Positions 1 through 9,842 of a DNA stretch of 13,534 nt are shown one piece after another; the stretch's first letter is position 1, and every line of letters starts with the position of its first letter. The notes below the pieces were generated by a model. The model was not told where the DNA came from. It searched no databases and was given only the letters and a program-made list of their open reading frames with translations. The DNA is from Conidiobolus incongruus B7586 (Eukaryota > Entomophthoromycota > Entomophthoromycetes > Entomophthorales > Conidiobolaceae). Both the position numbers and the translations under genes were made by a program. The stretch covers positions 1 to 13,534 of the forward strand of contig JNEM01016038.1 in assembly GCA_000697335.1 (NCBI GenBank), given 5' to 3'.

Positions 1-1130
1 TTATTATTTTATATTTTTAATAAGGGAATTTTTAGTGATTAAAAAAAATAAATATTTTAATATATAATATATAAAAATAAATATATAATATAAATTTAAT
101 TGTTTTTTTATTATTAATAACTTTTTGTTATATTTTTAGTAAACTTCTAACAATTAGATATTTTTTTTATTAAAGATTGAAATTTGATAATTTATAAATC
201 AATTAAATTTTGCTATAGAAATTTTCTTTCTTATAAGCAAGTTTTTTAATTACCTAAAGTAATTATAATCACATAAATTATAATCTAAAGAATATTCTAG
301 ATATAGTAGTTTTTTCTAGCTATTTTTAATAAAAAGTTTTTTTTAGCTTTAAATTTATATATTTTATAATTATTATACAAAATAATAAGTTTTCTTAAAT
401 TATATTGAGAATAATAATTAAAAATACTTTTATTTAAAAAAATAATATAAAGTTTACTATTAATTAATTTTCTTTTAAGAACTATATAAGAATAGTATAT
501 ATTATTATAATTTATTACAATAATTAACATTTGCTTATTAATAAAATATTTATTAAAAAGGATTTGTAAAAGGGGTTAATTGAACTTAATTTAATATTTT
601 AATTTGTATTTTAATAGAAGATAATATATAAAGATTTAAGATTCATCAATTGTAATTATTCATTATAAAAGTTTAAGCTTTTAATTATATTTTAATAAGT
701 TTTGTTTAATAATAATTACTCTAGCTTTTTTTAAGTTTTAGTTAAACTATAAGATATCTATTTTATATTTTTATTTATTAATTTAAGTTTAAACTTTAAT
801 ATATATAAAATATTTATAAAACTAAAATTAAAATGTTTGGATAATTCTTTAACTAAAATAAAAAAGTTCTTCTTAATATATTTTTTTAATCTATTAATAA
901 TTATAAAAATAATAATTAAAGTTAGTTTTTTTAAATTTTAATAAGTTTTAAATAGTTTCTTTTTTAAACTTAAAGTAATTTACCTAATAATAAATTATTA
1001 ATTTAAATAATATTTCATTATTAAAAGGTATTTGTAAATTATAAATAATTTTAAAAGACTTATGGTTAAGTTTTATTAATACTAAAATAAAAAACTTTTA
1101 ATAACTATTATTTAGCTTAAGCATGATTAA
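1..1130. other. Extreme AT-rich block depleted in CpA/TpG
   Basis: No credible gene. The block consists of A/T runs with G and C confined mostly to AG, CT, GT and AC contexts. Hand counting positions 541-1080 gives about 13 CpA+TpG, 41 CpT+ApG and 30 ApC+GpT, with no CpG seen. By contrast the 120 bases at 8461-8580 alone contain about 14 CpA+TpG. Loss of CpA/TpG with gain of TpA is the signature of repeat-induced point mutation (RIP) in filamentous ascomycetes; whether this organism has such a process is unknown. The block may be an old mutated repeat whose left end lies outside the window. The right edge is gradual, around 1100-1200. Confidence 0.5.
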
Positions 1131-1816
1131 ATTAAACAACTGATTTTAAAAAATTAATTTTTTATTAACTTTGTATATATTTATTTATTTCAAATTAATA
1201 ATATATTTGAAAAATCAGAAATTAAAAAATTTCCTATTATTTTAAATTCAAGATAATATTATATATTATATATAAAAATATTAATCAAATACTATAATAA
1301 TCTTATCAATTAATAAAGAAAATAAGTTGCAAAAAATATTTTATAAACTATTTGAAATTCAAGAACTGTTTTATTTGAAATAGCTTAATTATTTCCAAAT
1401 TTCAATATATAATAGTCAATATAATTAGTTATAAAGAATTTTCAAATAACACATATGTCTGAAAAAATAGACAAAAAATATTTTGATTATTGGTTGGATT
1501 GTCTTTTATCATAAACATATGATTATAACCATCAATGAAAAAATCAAATATAAGTATTAAAAGAATTAAAAATATAATGCAAAAGATTTATTATATGATG
1601 ATAATATATATAATATAAAAAACATTAAATTCAAACATATATAAACAAATTAAATTTTTTTTAAATCTGATTTAATGATATATATTGAAAGATTGATAAT
1701 TTGCTTAAAAATTAACAATTGAAGGCAAATATTTTTGGCTTTGAAGCTGATGAATTGACAATAATTCAGTCAATAATGAATGTTATCATAATTGTCATAA
1801 ATAAATTGTGAAAATT
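1131..1816. other. Gene-poor spacer, one possible gene-end fragment
   Basis: AT-rich sequence with normal CpA/TpG content and no convincing gene. On the minus strand a frame from 1533 down to a TAA at 1429 encodes a polar, N-rich stretch with the motif IKDNPTNNQN, which loosely resembles the polar C-terminus of the gene at 3091-3698 (LNKNPPSIADNQ). If real, it would be the tail of the broken gene at 1817-2394, but the similarity is short and could be chance. Confidence 0.3.
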
Positions 1817-2394
1817 TTAGATAAAAATAAATGCTCAAAAAGAAATGGAAACACTAACAGAAATCTTCATTGAGTAGTATTTAATAACTATGTATAGTCT
1901 TTGATAATCGCATGAAGGTAACAACGAAAAACCTAAGCATAATATAGATAAACGTTTCAAAACAAGCATATCAGATTGTGCATAATATTCCAATAATTGA
2001 AAAACAATAGCGGAGCTAAATAAAAATTTTACACAGTATCAAACTAAAATTTCGTACTTACAACAAGAAAATATTATAAACAAGTGCTTAGAATAAAATC
2101 GATGAAGTCTGAACCAAATCATAAAATGTCAAGATAATTTCAGGACAAAAGGAAGCAGCAATGGTTGCATTCTTATATCTCAACGCAACGTTTATCATAT
2201 TTTCATCCAACGTACCAGTGATACCAATAACAATTTCAGCTATTCCCAGAAAACCATAAGCAACTTGCCACTCATTCTCCCATTCATTGATACCTAAATA
2301 AGATAATTAAATTTAATAAAGTTAATTAATTAGATATTTTGAAAAAATCTAAATTTCTCATATTAATTGGTTTTTTCAAAATTTTTTACTTAAT
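1817..2394 (-). pseudogene. Broken multi-pass membrane-protein gene
   Basis: Best-preserved part is 2293-2088, 67 codons with locally raised GC and protein-like composition: motifs NEWENEWQVAYGF, IGITGTL, and KNATIAASF leading to a second hydrophobic stretch. It is preceded by a good splice acceptor (ttatttag before 2293) and by a possible 30-nt exon at 2394-2365 flanked by ctctttag and gtaaaa, which joins in phase. The frame ends in TAA at 2088, but a different frame stays protein-like from there down to a TAA at 1817 (motifs LLEYYAQSDM, CDYQRLYIVI), interrupted by TGA at 2041-2039 and 1837-1835. A frameshift plus nonsense changes in an old gene explain this most simply; an unrecognised intron is the alternative. 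The spacing of Q, G, VxGI, AT and Q in the first part recalls bacterial and fungal DUF6790-type membrane proteins, from memory only. CDYQRLYIV resembles YDYQKLFII of the gene at 3091-3698, so the two may be diverged duplicates. Function unknown. Confidence 0.45.
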
Positions 2395-3090
2395 TCAAGA
2401 TAAAACCCAAAGATTTTAACTAAAGAGACATGCTTATTAATTATTCCCTTAAGTGTTGATTTAAGAATATCTATCTTTATTATTGAAATTCAAGTTATCT
2501 TTCAACAAAATTATAGTTTTATAATATTAAATTCAAGAATATCTGTACTTTTGTTTACTAAAAAATTGATAATAAAATGCTGACACATAAAACTTAATAG
2601 TTATTGATAAATATGGTTATTTAAATATTTAAATCATAGTGAAATAATATTAGATCAACTAAAATCCACCTTTGTTAAAAAATTACATTATTAATTTACT
2701 AAAATTTGGAGTGAAATTATCATATTTTTTTTATAAATATATTTCTACCACTAACGATTCAGGTCAATTTATAAAATAAACCTTAAGAAAAAATATATAA
2801 TTTCTGTAGATATCTATATGATTAAGAATTTATATGCTCTTGCATTATATCATGGGGAAAGTTCAAATATAAAATTTATCTTAAATTTGAATTTTATATT
2901 CTCTCAGTTAATCTAGGTTATACAAAATTAATATTGTAAAATAATATATATCATTTATATAGATTCAGTATAGTTGATATTTATATAAAACCATTATAAT
3001 GATTATATTTAAATGATCATATAAAATTATCATAGTAGAAAACACTCTTGTAAATATACCAAAATTTTATATTATTCAAATTCAAATTTA
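2395..3090. other. AT-rich spacer, nothing recognised
   Basis: I read both strands and found no protein-like frame longer than short chance ORFs, and no RNA gene. The motif AGATATTCTT followed by A or G occurs twice on the minus strand (around 2467 and 2540), too short to interpret. The spacer lies between two minus-strand membrane-protein remnants and probably contains the 3' flank of the gene ending at 3091. Confidence 0.4.
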
Positions 3091-3698
3091 TTAGACTTGA
3101 TTTTGAGCATCATTATTGAAAGTTTGGTAATTGGATTGATTATCAGCAATGGAAGGAGGATTTTTGTTGAGTATAAACTTGTATTCTAAAACCCATGTAG
3201 TAAGTAATATTTGAACTGGAAATACATATTCAGGATATGGTGCCAATACTCTACCATATACTAGTCCCCCCAAGGAAATCTGAATATCATAAGAAATTAC
3301 TCATACTGATATAAAACTCAAAACAATGATGAATAACTTTTGATAATCATAGCACAATATGAAACTAAAAATTAATCCAATTACAGTTGACAATATAAAA
3401 TCAGCCTTTATAGACATTGTATAAATTGAATTTAAAATTTCAGATATTACATCTGTAAAAAATAAAATTTGGAAATAAATAGAGAGAGTAATGGTTATTT
3501 ATCAGGCAAAATATATGCCTAAACCATAATCAAGAAGAAGCCTTTGAACTGATATGAAAAAGATGATAGTTCAGCCAATATAAAAATTATTGAAACAATA
3601 TATGGACCATGTAAATTACCAAAACAAGTAGGAAAAAAAACTATATTCAATACTATTAAAATCAAAAAGAATTTGAAAATTGGCGATAAATTTCGCAT
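3091..3698 (-). CDS. Predicted secretory-pathway membrane protein, interrupted by TGA
   Basis: Proposed model: exon 1 3698-3620, exon 2 3548-3525, exon 3 3452-3091, introns of 71 and 72 nt. Exon 1 starts with a convincing signal peptide or anchor (MRNLSPIF followed by a long hydrophobic run ending FFPTCF). Intron 1 is GTAATT..CATATCAG with a GGCTGAAC branch-like site; intron 2 would use a weak GTTTAG donor (or a GC donor 6 nt later, also in frame) and ends TTTTACAG. Both junctions keep the frame. Exon 3 encodes a hydrophobic segment (STVIGLIFSFIL), the motif CYDYQKLF, further hydrophobic segments and a polar C-terminus ending NNDAQNQV. The frame is broken once by TGA at 3303-3301. The interruption could also be a 27-nt GTATGA..TTCAG intron at 3306-3280, which would be unusually short but preserves the frame. 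The protein would be about 145-154 residues with three or four membrane segments. The stretch around STVIGLIF loosely resembles the first membrane segments of the gene at 9843-10625. Family not identified; either a recent pseudogene or an unusually spliced gene. A TATA-like gatataaaag sits at 3856-3847. Confidence 0.45.
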
Positions 3699-3931
3699 TT
3701 TGATTTTTAATCAAAAAATTGAATTATTTATCAGTATATTTACTCTAATTATATACTTTTATTAAAAATCTATTTAAAATTGGTAAATTTTCTAAATTCT
3801 CACAATTCATTATAACTCCATATCTAGTGATCTGGATATTATATCTCTTTTATATCACTCTTTACTTCATATTCAGACAATCTAATTAATAGTAATTTGG
3901 TTATTTTATGTTTTTCAATTTATTTTAAGTT
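3699..3931. promoter_or_regulatory. Divergent intergenic region, possible shared promoter
   Basis: This 233-bp stretch separates the start of the minus-strand gene at 3698 from the plus-strand small ORF at 3932. On the minus strand a TATA-like gatataaaag lies at 3856-3847, about 150 bp upstream of that ATG. TATA-like strings are common by chance at this AT content, so this is suggestive only. Confidence 0.25.
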
Positions 3932-4060
3932 ATGGCTATTGAAATTAAAGACAAGCCAAATGCTTCTGATTATATATCTATAGTGGATGGTTTTATTGAT
4001 CTCTATTATTACATTATGATCTATATTCTTATTATCCTACTTATGACAATTGGCAAATGA
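3932..4060 (+). CDS. Putative small single-pass membrane protein, 42 aa
   Basis: The ORF encodes a polar N-terminus with protein-like composition (MAIEIKDKPNASDYISIVDG) followed by one hydrophobic segment at about residues 28-40, ending TIGK before TGA. The 5' half is notably less AT-rich than its surroundings. The same frame stays open after the TGA for 21 codons (YHGKSGFIVIKQ and on) to TAG at 4124-4126, so the piece may be a 64-codon reading frame broken by one TGA, or a fragment of a longer gene. It is divergent to the gene starting at 3698. I recognise no family. It may also be a chance ORF, but the composition argues against that. Confidence 0.35.
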   Translation: MAIEIKDKPNASDYISIVDGFIDLYYYIMIYILIILLMTIGK

Positions 4061-4126
4061 TATCATGGTAAAAGTGGTTTTATAGTAATTAAACAAATGA
4101 AAACCATAATAAACATTGTATTTTAG

Positions 4127-4818
4127 TTAATTAAACTCGACAAACTGCTAAAGATGACTTGTATTTTAATTTATTTAAATTTTAAATGTCCACTACTTAA
4201 ATGTATACATAAAAATTGTTAGCTGTATTTATTTAAAATCATTGAATTTAAATTTCAGTTTTTTAATCCAATTGATATATATCTTACAGATTAACACTTT
4301 TAACGATTGGTTATTTTTATTGAATATATAGATTTTATAAAATATTTGATATTTATCAAATATAAATAGTATAAATAATGAAATTGTTCTAATTTTCTAG
4401 ATAATGTTATTTCTATCATAATAAATTAGTAAGTATTACAGAATATTGAATTTAATCAAAATAGTTTTTATTGAAAAAATACTTTGAATTAAATATAAAA
4501 AATAAATAAAGTTATTATAATTTGAAACAATATTTTGTGTTAAATATATTATTAGTTATATTAAATATACCCATTTTAAATTGAATTATAGAATAATAAA
4601 CTCACATTATTTAAGAGGAAATCATATCTTCTAATTTCAATATCTTTACATTTTCTAACTTTATAAATCCAGTCTTAAGTGAGTTTTTCAATAAAAAATT
4701 TCATTTATACTACATATTAATAAAAAATAATAAAAAAATGATTTTTTTACTAATATATTTAAAATTAAGTTGTAATAAAATTTCTTAACATTTTATAATA
4801 ATTTACAATATTAAGAAA

Positions 4819-4854
<36 letters not shown>

Positions 4855-5019
4855 TAAAATTATATTCAATATAAAATATCGTATAAATTAGCTAGAAAAT
4901 TTAAACAAAAAAATATTAGTAAATTCAGAAAAATTAAATATAGTATTTAAAAGGAATGATTGATTCTATATATTTATAACGTTGATAATTAAGAATGATT
5001 AAATAGTAATAAAACGAGT
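4127..5019. other. AT-rich spacer 3' of UTP5
   Basis: No coding frame, RNA gene or inverted repeat of note. It holds an (AT)13 microsatellite and the 3' flank of UTP5. No clear AATAAA follows the UTP5 stop on the minus strand within the first hundred bases. Confidence 0.5.
4823..4848. repeat. (AT)13 dinucleotide microsatellite
   Basis: Thirteen uninterrupted AT units, self-complementary and able to form a cruciform or hairpin. Located about 170 bp downstream of the UTP5 stop codon. Likely length-polymorphic; no function implied. Confidence 0.95.
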
Positions 5020-7433
5020 TTAATGTTTGGCTCGTTTCCTTTGATGAATACCGTTGGGTTTCTTAGTAACTGGTAAGTCGAGATCGTCCAAATCTTCTTC
5101 TTCCGAGTCGTCTTCAACATCTTGATCGTCATTTTCCTCATCATCATCATCATCATCTTCTTCTTCTTCTTCCGCTTCATCCTGGTCATCATCATCGTCC
5201 TGATCATCACCTTCGTCTTCATCGTCCTCACTATCAAAGAAACCATTCTTGTTCAAATTAGCTTCCAATCTAGCTTCTTTGGATAAGATGTCTTCAATAT
5301 ATTCATCCTCTTCTTCATCTTCGAAGGTCTCATTTTGATTATCTGAGTCAGAGTCGTCATCAAGTTCTTCAAATTCGATAAAATCCATCTTGTCTTCGTC
5401 TTCATCGTCCTCAATGTTTTGGGCGTCTTCGACACTGTTGAAGTAACCCTTGCTCTCTTTGAAAACGAAGGAGCCATCATTGAAGAAAGTTTGTTTCCTG
5501 AGGTTGATGCGGTTTTGAACGAGTTCTAATTCACCTTCCAATTGGACGAGTTGTGAATAGTGGGAAGTGCGGCGCTTGCTGCCCTCCATCAACTGTGTGA
5601 GGCGGAGGATGGCTTTGGGCTGACTCGTCAAATAGCCAACGTGGTATGTGAGGAGTGCGTTGATGAGCGTGAGTGCTTTGATACTGGTGTGATTACTGAA
5701 TTCCATCTGATCAGCCAAGTACATGAGGAGAGGGACGAGATGTCTCGTTTCAAGGTTGGGGACAGTTTGGACGAGAGTTGGAGCGTTGAAGCTATTGAGA
5801 TGGGAGTCAAGCATATCGTAATCCATTGTGTGAAGTGCTTGACTGAGGAGTTGGACAACTGAACCAGTGCTGGCCTTACCATCACCAAGAGATTTAAGAG
5901 AATTTTTATCTGAAGAGGCAGAAGGGGAGTCGACGCGTCCTTCATCTAACAAGTTGAGTCGTTGGGCAGTTGCAATGGCAGTGGGAACCATAAGTTTAGA
6001 GTGGATTTGAGAGGTGTTGGCAGTGTGGGCAAAGGAAGTACCAACAATAAGCTCCATAGCCTCTTGAGCAATTTTATCATTGACAGTTTTGTTATTGCGA
6101 TTAATTTCGATACCTTTTCTGGGATAGCTTTCAACTCCTTTGACAGTACTCAATTTGATTTGAAGTGTTTCAAAACAAGGATTAGTAGGAAGGCCGCGAC
6201 CGACTAGTGGAACATTGTAGCGAATATCCCAAGTTAAACTACTGATAGGCATGATTGTGTTGTTTTCTGGGTTATAAAACTGTAATTGAGCAGTTGGAAG
6301 CATTGAATTCTTTTCCATATCTAATACGTCGTTATAAACGAGTAATAAGCCGTCGGAAGATAAAATAACTGCTGTATATGAGGTGGTAAATTTAGATCCA
6401 ATTAATTGATATGGAAGATGAGTTTGTAAATCGAGCACTAAAAATAAATTAGATCGTGATCAAGGTTATTGATATGGATTTAAATTTACCAGTGACGGGT
6501 AATTCAGAATCATGTAATCTATCCCAAACGTTGACCAAAGGATCGTGAGGACTTGAGGATAAAAAGTATCTGTCTTGATTTCCAAAGTAACTTAATGTGC
6601 TAACAGCTCCAGTATGACCTCTGAAAGTCTAATCATAACTTATTATTAAATATTCTTAAAAATCAAATATTCAAAATACCTTGAGTAATGTGAAATCTTC
6701 ATAATCCCAAATTTGAATACTGTTACCAGCAACAATCAATTGAGAAGATTTTTGAGAAGCTATAAGACGAGTGATGGATCCGTTATTAGGCCTCCAGTAT
6801 CTATAATATTTGATAAATATCTATTTGAATAATATATATAATATTGAACTTACTTGACATTTTCGCCTTTAGCAATATTCCATAAACCCAAATGTTCGTC
6901 CTTAGATCCTGAGAATATCAAATTATCAATTTGGAAGATATCTTGGATAGCGCCAGTATGATATCCTTCGAGCTTTGTAACAATTGCACTCTCTGTCAAG
7001 GAATATACAATGATATCACCATTATTGCATCCTAATAACATACAATTGCGGAATCTTTGGTATGGATCTTTTTTATCAGATTTCTAATAAATTAGAATTG
7101 ATTAATCATAGAATAGTCTGAAAAGATAAACGCATTTACCTTAGTCTTACTTTCATTTATTTTATTCAACCATTTAATACATGTAATTTGACAGTTTTCA
7201 TTGATTGTAAAATCTAAAATAGGCTTGGAATCTTGCACATTAAATATTAATACTTTGGGCTGTAAGCTTGAAGGATCCAGAGTTGCGTATAGGCTATTCA
7301 AAGCGTTGAAGCTCGTAAGAGTTTTAAATGGCTCGTATTGCAATGTAGTGTGAGTCAAATTGGTGGGTGGATTACTCGTACCCTTGGATATTTTGTGAGG
7401 TGTTGTAGGCTGGGAAGTGGTAATGGCGGTCAT
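5020..7433 (-). CDS. UTP5: UTP5/WDR43, U3 snoRNP t-UTP subcomplex protein
   Basis: Five exons: 7433-7140, 7083-6854, 6800-6680, 6628-6490, 6437-5020. The four introns (56, 53, 51, 52 nt) all have GT..AG ends, and every junction restores the frame; GTG at the last junction is split between exons 4 and 5. The product is 733 residues, near the roughly 640-680 of yeast Utp5 and human WDR43. Exons 1 to 4 and the start of exon 5 encode WD40-type repeats (GCNNGDIIVYSL, SGSKDEHLGLWNIA, GNSIQIWDYEDF, GHTGAVSTLSYF with VNVWDR). Residues about 455-573 match the Utp12 domain (VVQLLSQALHTMDYDMLDSH, LVPLLMYLADQ). About 604-715 is a very acidic D/E tract, and the C-terminus is basic (KRAKH), suiting nucleolar targeting. 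In the known family this protein sits in the t-UTP/UTP-A part of the small-subunit processome, binds nascent pre-rRNA, and supports rRNA transcription and early 18S processing. The ATG has A at -3. The gene appears intact and all tryptophans use TGG. Confidence 0.93.
5138..5170. repeat. In-frame trinucleotide microsatellite in UTP5
   Basis: Six TCA units (5138-5155) followed directly by five TCT units (5156-5170). On the coding strand these read as GAT/GAA-type repeats and encode consecutive aspartates and glutamates of the acidic C-terminal tail. Unit changes keep the frame, so the tract may vary in length without disrupting the gene. Confidence 0.9.
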
Positions 7434-8476
7434 TTTAGTGGATTATTAGTAATTTTTTGGAGGTTATCTATTGTTTATTTCCCAAGTGCTGTGTTTTAAA
7501 TAACAATATTTATAAATATTTTGGGATATTAAAAATGATATTAAATATAATAACCAAAATTCAATTAATTCAGACTCTAATTTTAAATTTAAAATTGAAA
7601 TTTGGTCAAAATTATATTATGTTTTTGATAGTGTATAAATTATTTGATTTATAATATCGATCTATATATTTTTTTTCTATTTATAATTGATATTGATTTT
7701 CGTAATAAATTATTACAAAATACCCTTACATCTTTTAAAAAATTTGTTTTGGAAAATATTTATGTTCAATTCCAATAAAAACAAATTATGGGACACGAGT
7801 AATTTTCATAAACTAAATCAATTTTCACTAATAGTTTTGAATTAGATTTTTATTGTGAATAAAAAATTATTATATATCATAAGTATTTATATCTACTTAA
7901 ATTTCATTATTACTCAATAATTATATTATTGTAATAATAATAAATAATATTGGCTATAAATATTTTATATTGTTTTTAGTAACTTATAAATCATTTGATA
8001 ATCTAGATTTTCAATGTTCAATAATCTTTTGTCACATCTACAAATAATATAAATTAATTACTATTATACAAATCTTGATCAATAACTAATACTTTGAGTT
8101 AAATTTTAATATTTGAGTTATTATTTTTAAAACAATTTGAATCTCAGTAGTATAATATATAGTAACAGTTGTTTTTAATTTAAAACAATATGATAATTCG
8201 ATAATTTATGCAATATAACTATTTAATCCCAATTTGATATATAATTTTGAAAAAAAATTGACTTTATACCCAATTTTATCAAGTATATTAGATTTTTATC
8301 AAAATTTACTAGACTCGCATTACTCAGAATCTTTTCAATATTGCATTCAATAGTAAAATAATTTAACCTAATTTATCACTTCTTTATACGCCATTATATA
8401 CTTTTGCAATATTTTTTACAAGTGTTTAATGACTATAAGAAATTCCAGAAATTTTAGTTAAGCATTCATTAGATGA
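7434..8476. other. AT-rich spacer upstream of UTP5
   Basis: Holds the UTP5 5' flank. A palindromic aatatttataaatatt at 7505-7520, about 75-85 bp upstream of the UTP5 ATG, contains a TATA-like string on both strands; chance occurrence is easy at this AT content. No coding frame with protein-like composition was seen in the rest. Confidence 0.4.
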
Positions 8477-8782
8477 ATATTTTTAGCAGATATTAAGATT
8501 ACTACTTTAGCCATAGAATTTGCCGAATTTGCAACTTGATCAAGTTTAATAAATTGGCATTCATTGAAATTTATTTATTTCAAGTTGACTATGATATTTT
8601 TAACTTATGATGCTATTTTTATATTTATTAATAGTTTATTGTACTTGTTGTTTGTAATACTTATCATATAATTGTTGAAAATATTAGCATTATCAAACTT
8701 ATACCATTGTGTATTTTTTACCAGCAGTATAGAAATACTCATTCAATTTAGGTTTTCAATTATGAAAAACATTCAGTTATAA
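8477..8782 (+). pseudogene. Possible relic of a membrane-protein gene
   Basis: One frame is open for 102 codons except for TGA at 8537-8539 and TAA at 8669-8671, before ending at TAA 8780-8782. The region has less extreme AT content than its flanks. Segments include ITTLAIEFAEFAT, a strongly hydrophobic run (IFIFINSLLYLLFVILII), and a final EILIQFRF that loosely resembles GFIFQLKF near the end of the gene at 9843-10625. It might be a decayed copy of that family upstream of the intact one, but the evidence is thin and chance is not excluded. Confidence 0.25.
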
Positions 8783-9772
8783 AAATTATAATAAATTATT
8801 ATAAGAAATTGATAATACTAAATTCAACAATATATTAAATAACTTATGAAAATGTTATATTAATCTGCTTAATCATTATAACAATCCTTCAATCGTTAAA
8901 TAAATTATCAGTATACTTTAATCCATTCTAATTGCTATTTATTTTCAAATCCATTAAATAATCATTATTAATAGGAAAAACTTTTTCAATTAACCAAAAG
9001 TATCAACAAATAATCAATAATAAGCTCTTAATTAACTTATTAAGTAAAAAATGAATAAAAATTTAAAATTATTAATGTCCAATAATGGAAATTTTACGCC
9101 AAATTTTTATTTATTTTTAAACTAATTAATTGAAATATTAAATAAATTTATAATTTTGTCCCTTAATTTTTTAAAAAAATATTCTATATAGATTAAATAA
9201 TATATTAAACCTGAATTATTTGCATCATATTATATATTTTAATTCTACTTTTATCAATTAGATTCATCAAACTATAATTATATTGGTTAAATATATTCCC
9301 TTTGATATTTATTAGCTAGTTCATTGAATTTTGTTTAATATCCATTCTACTCTTTAATCAAATTAATATCAAGTTTATAGTACCTGTTTATTGGAATTTA
9401 TATCAATCTTTATTCACAACAATTTTCTCATCAGCAATCAGATTTTGTATGATATAGCATTATCGGAATTGACTGTGTTGTTATTGAAATCTATTTTAAA
9501 ATAAAAAAACATATATCCGCTTATATTCTAATTTTAAAAATACATATATTTAAACTTAAATAAGATTTGATTAAATATACAGATTATATTGTAATTCAAT
9601 TAAAGTAAAATAAAATATAAATTATATAACTATTACTATTCACAATTTTACCAATGATGAAAATCTAAGTTTCATAACAATTATTTTAAACTTCCCAAAT
9701 TGTAATAAATTCTTTATTTACTTAAATGAATAATTGCCAACTGACAAGTATTTGTACAATGTTAAAATTTGC
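8783..9772. other. AT-rich spacer, nothing firm
   Basis: No gene recognised on either strand. A short plus-strand stretch around 9454-9500 could be read as SIIGIDCVVIEIYF, faintly like the sixth membrane segment of the following gene, but the frame around it is broken and the match is too short to call. Confidence 0.35.
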
Positions 9773-9780
9773 TATAAATA
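9773..9780 (+). promoter_or_regulatory. TATA-like box of the first DUF4203 gene
   Basis: TATAAATA in the context gctataaatacc, 62 bp upstream of the ATG at 9843 and flanked by less AT-biased sequence. Position and sequence suit a core promoter. A similar element precedes the second family member. Confidence 0.45.
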
Positions 9781-9842
9781 CCACATTAATCAATTCAGCA
9801 TCTAAATTTTTTATTGTATTTAATTAATTATTGATATATTCA

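Noticed and set aside
297-530. 77-codon minus-strand ORF
   Set aside because: It is almost all I, K, L, N and Y and lies in the extreme AT block. An ORF of this length is expected by chance at this composition.
4989-5480. M/K/R-rich minus-strand ORFs in the UTP5 tail
   Set aside because: They are frame-shifted readings of the GAT/GAA repeats encoding the acidic tail.
5560-6207. Plus-strand ORFs antisense to UTP5
   Set aside because: They mirror the GC-richer coding exon on the other strand, which lacks stop codons by composition; UTP5 is clearly the real gene.
9454-9500. SIIGIDCVVIEIYF-like stretch resembling the sixth helix of the DUF4203 family
   Set aside because: Too short, with stops on both sides and no neighbouring similarity.
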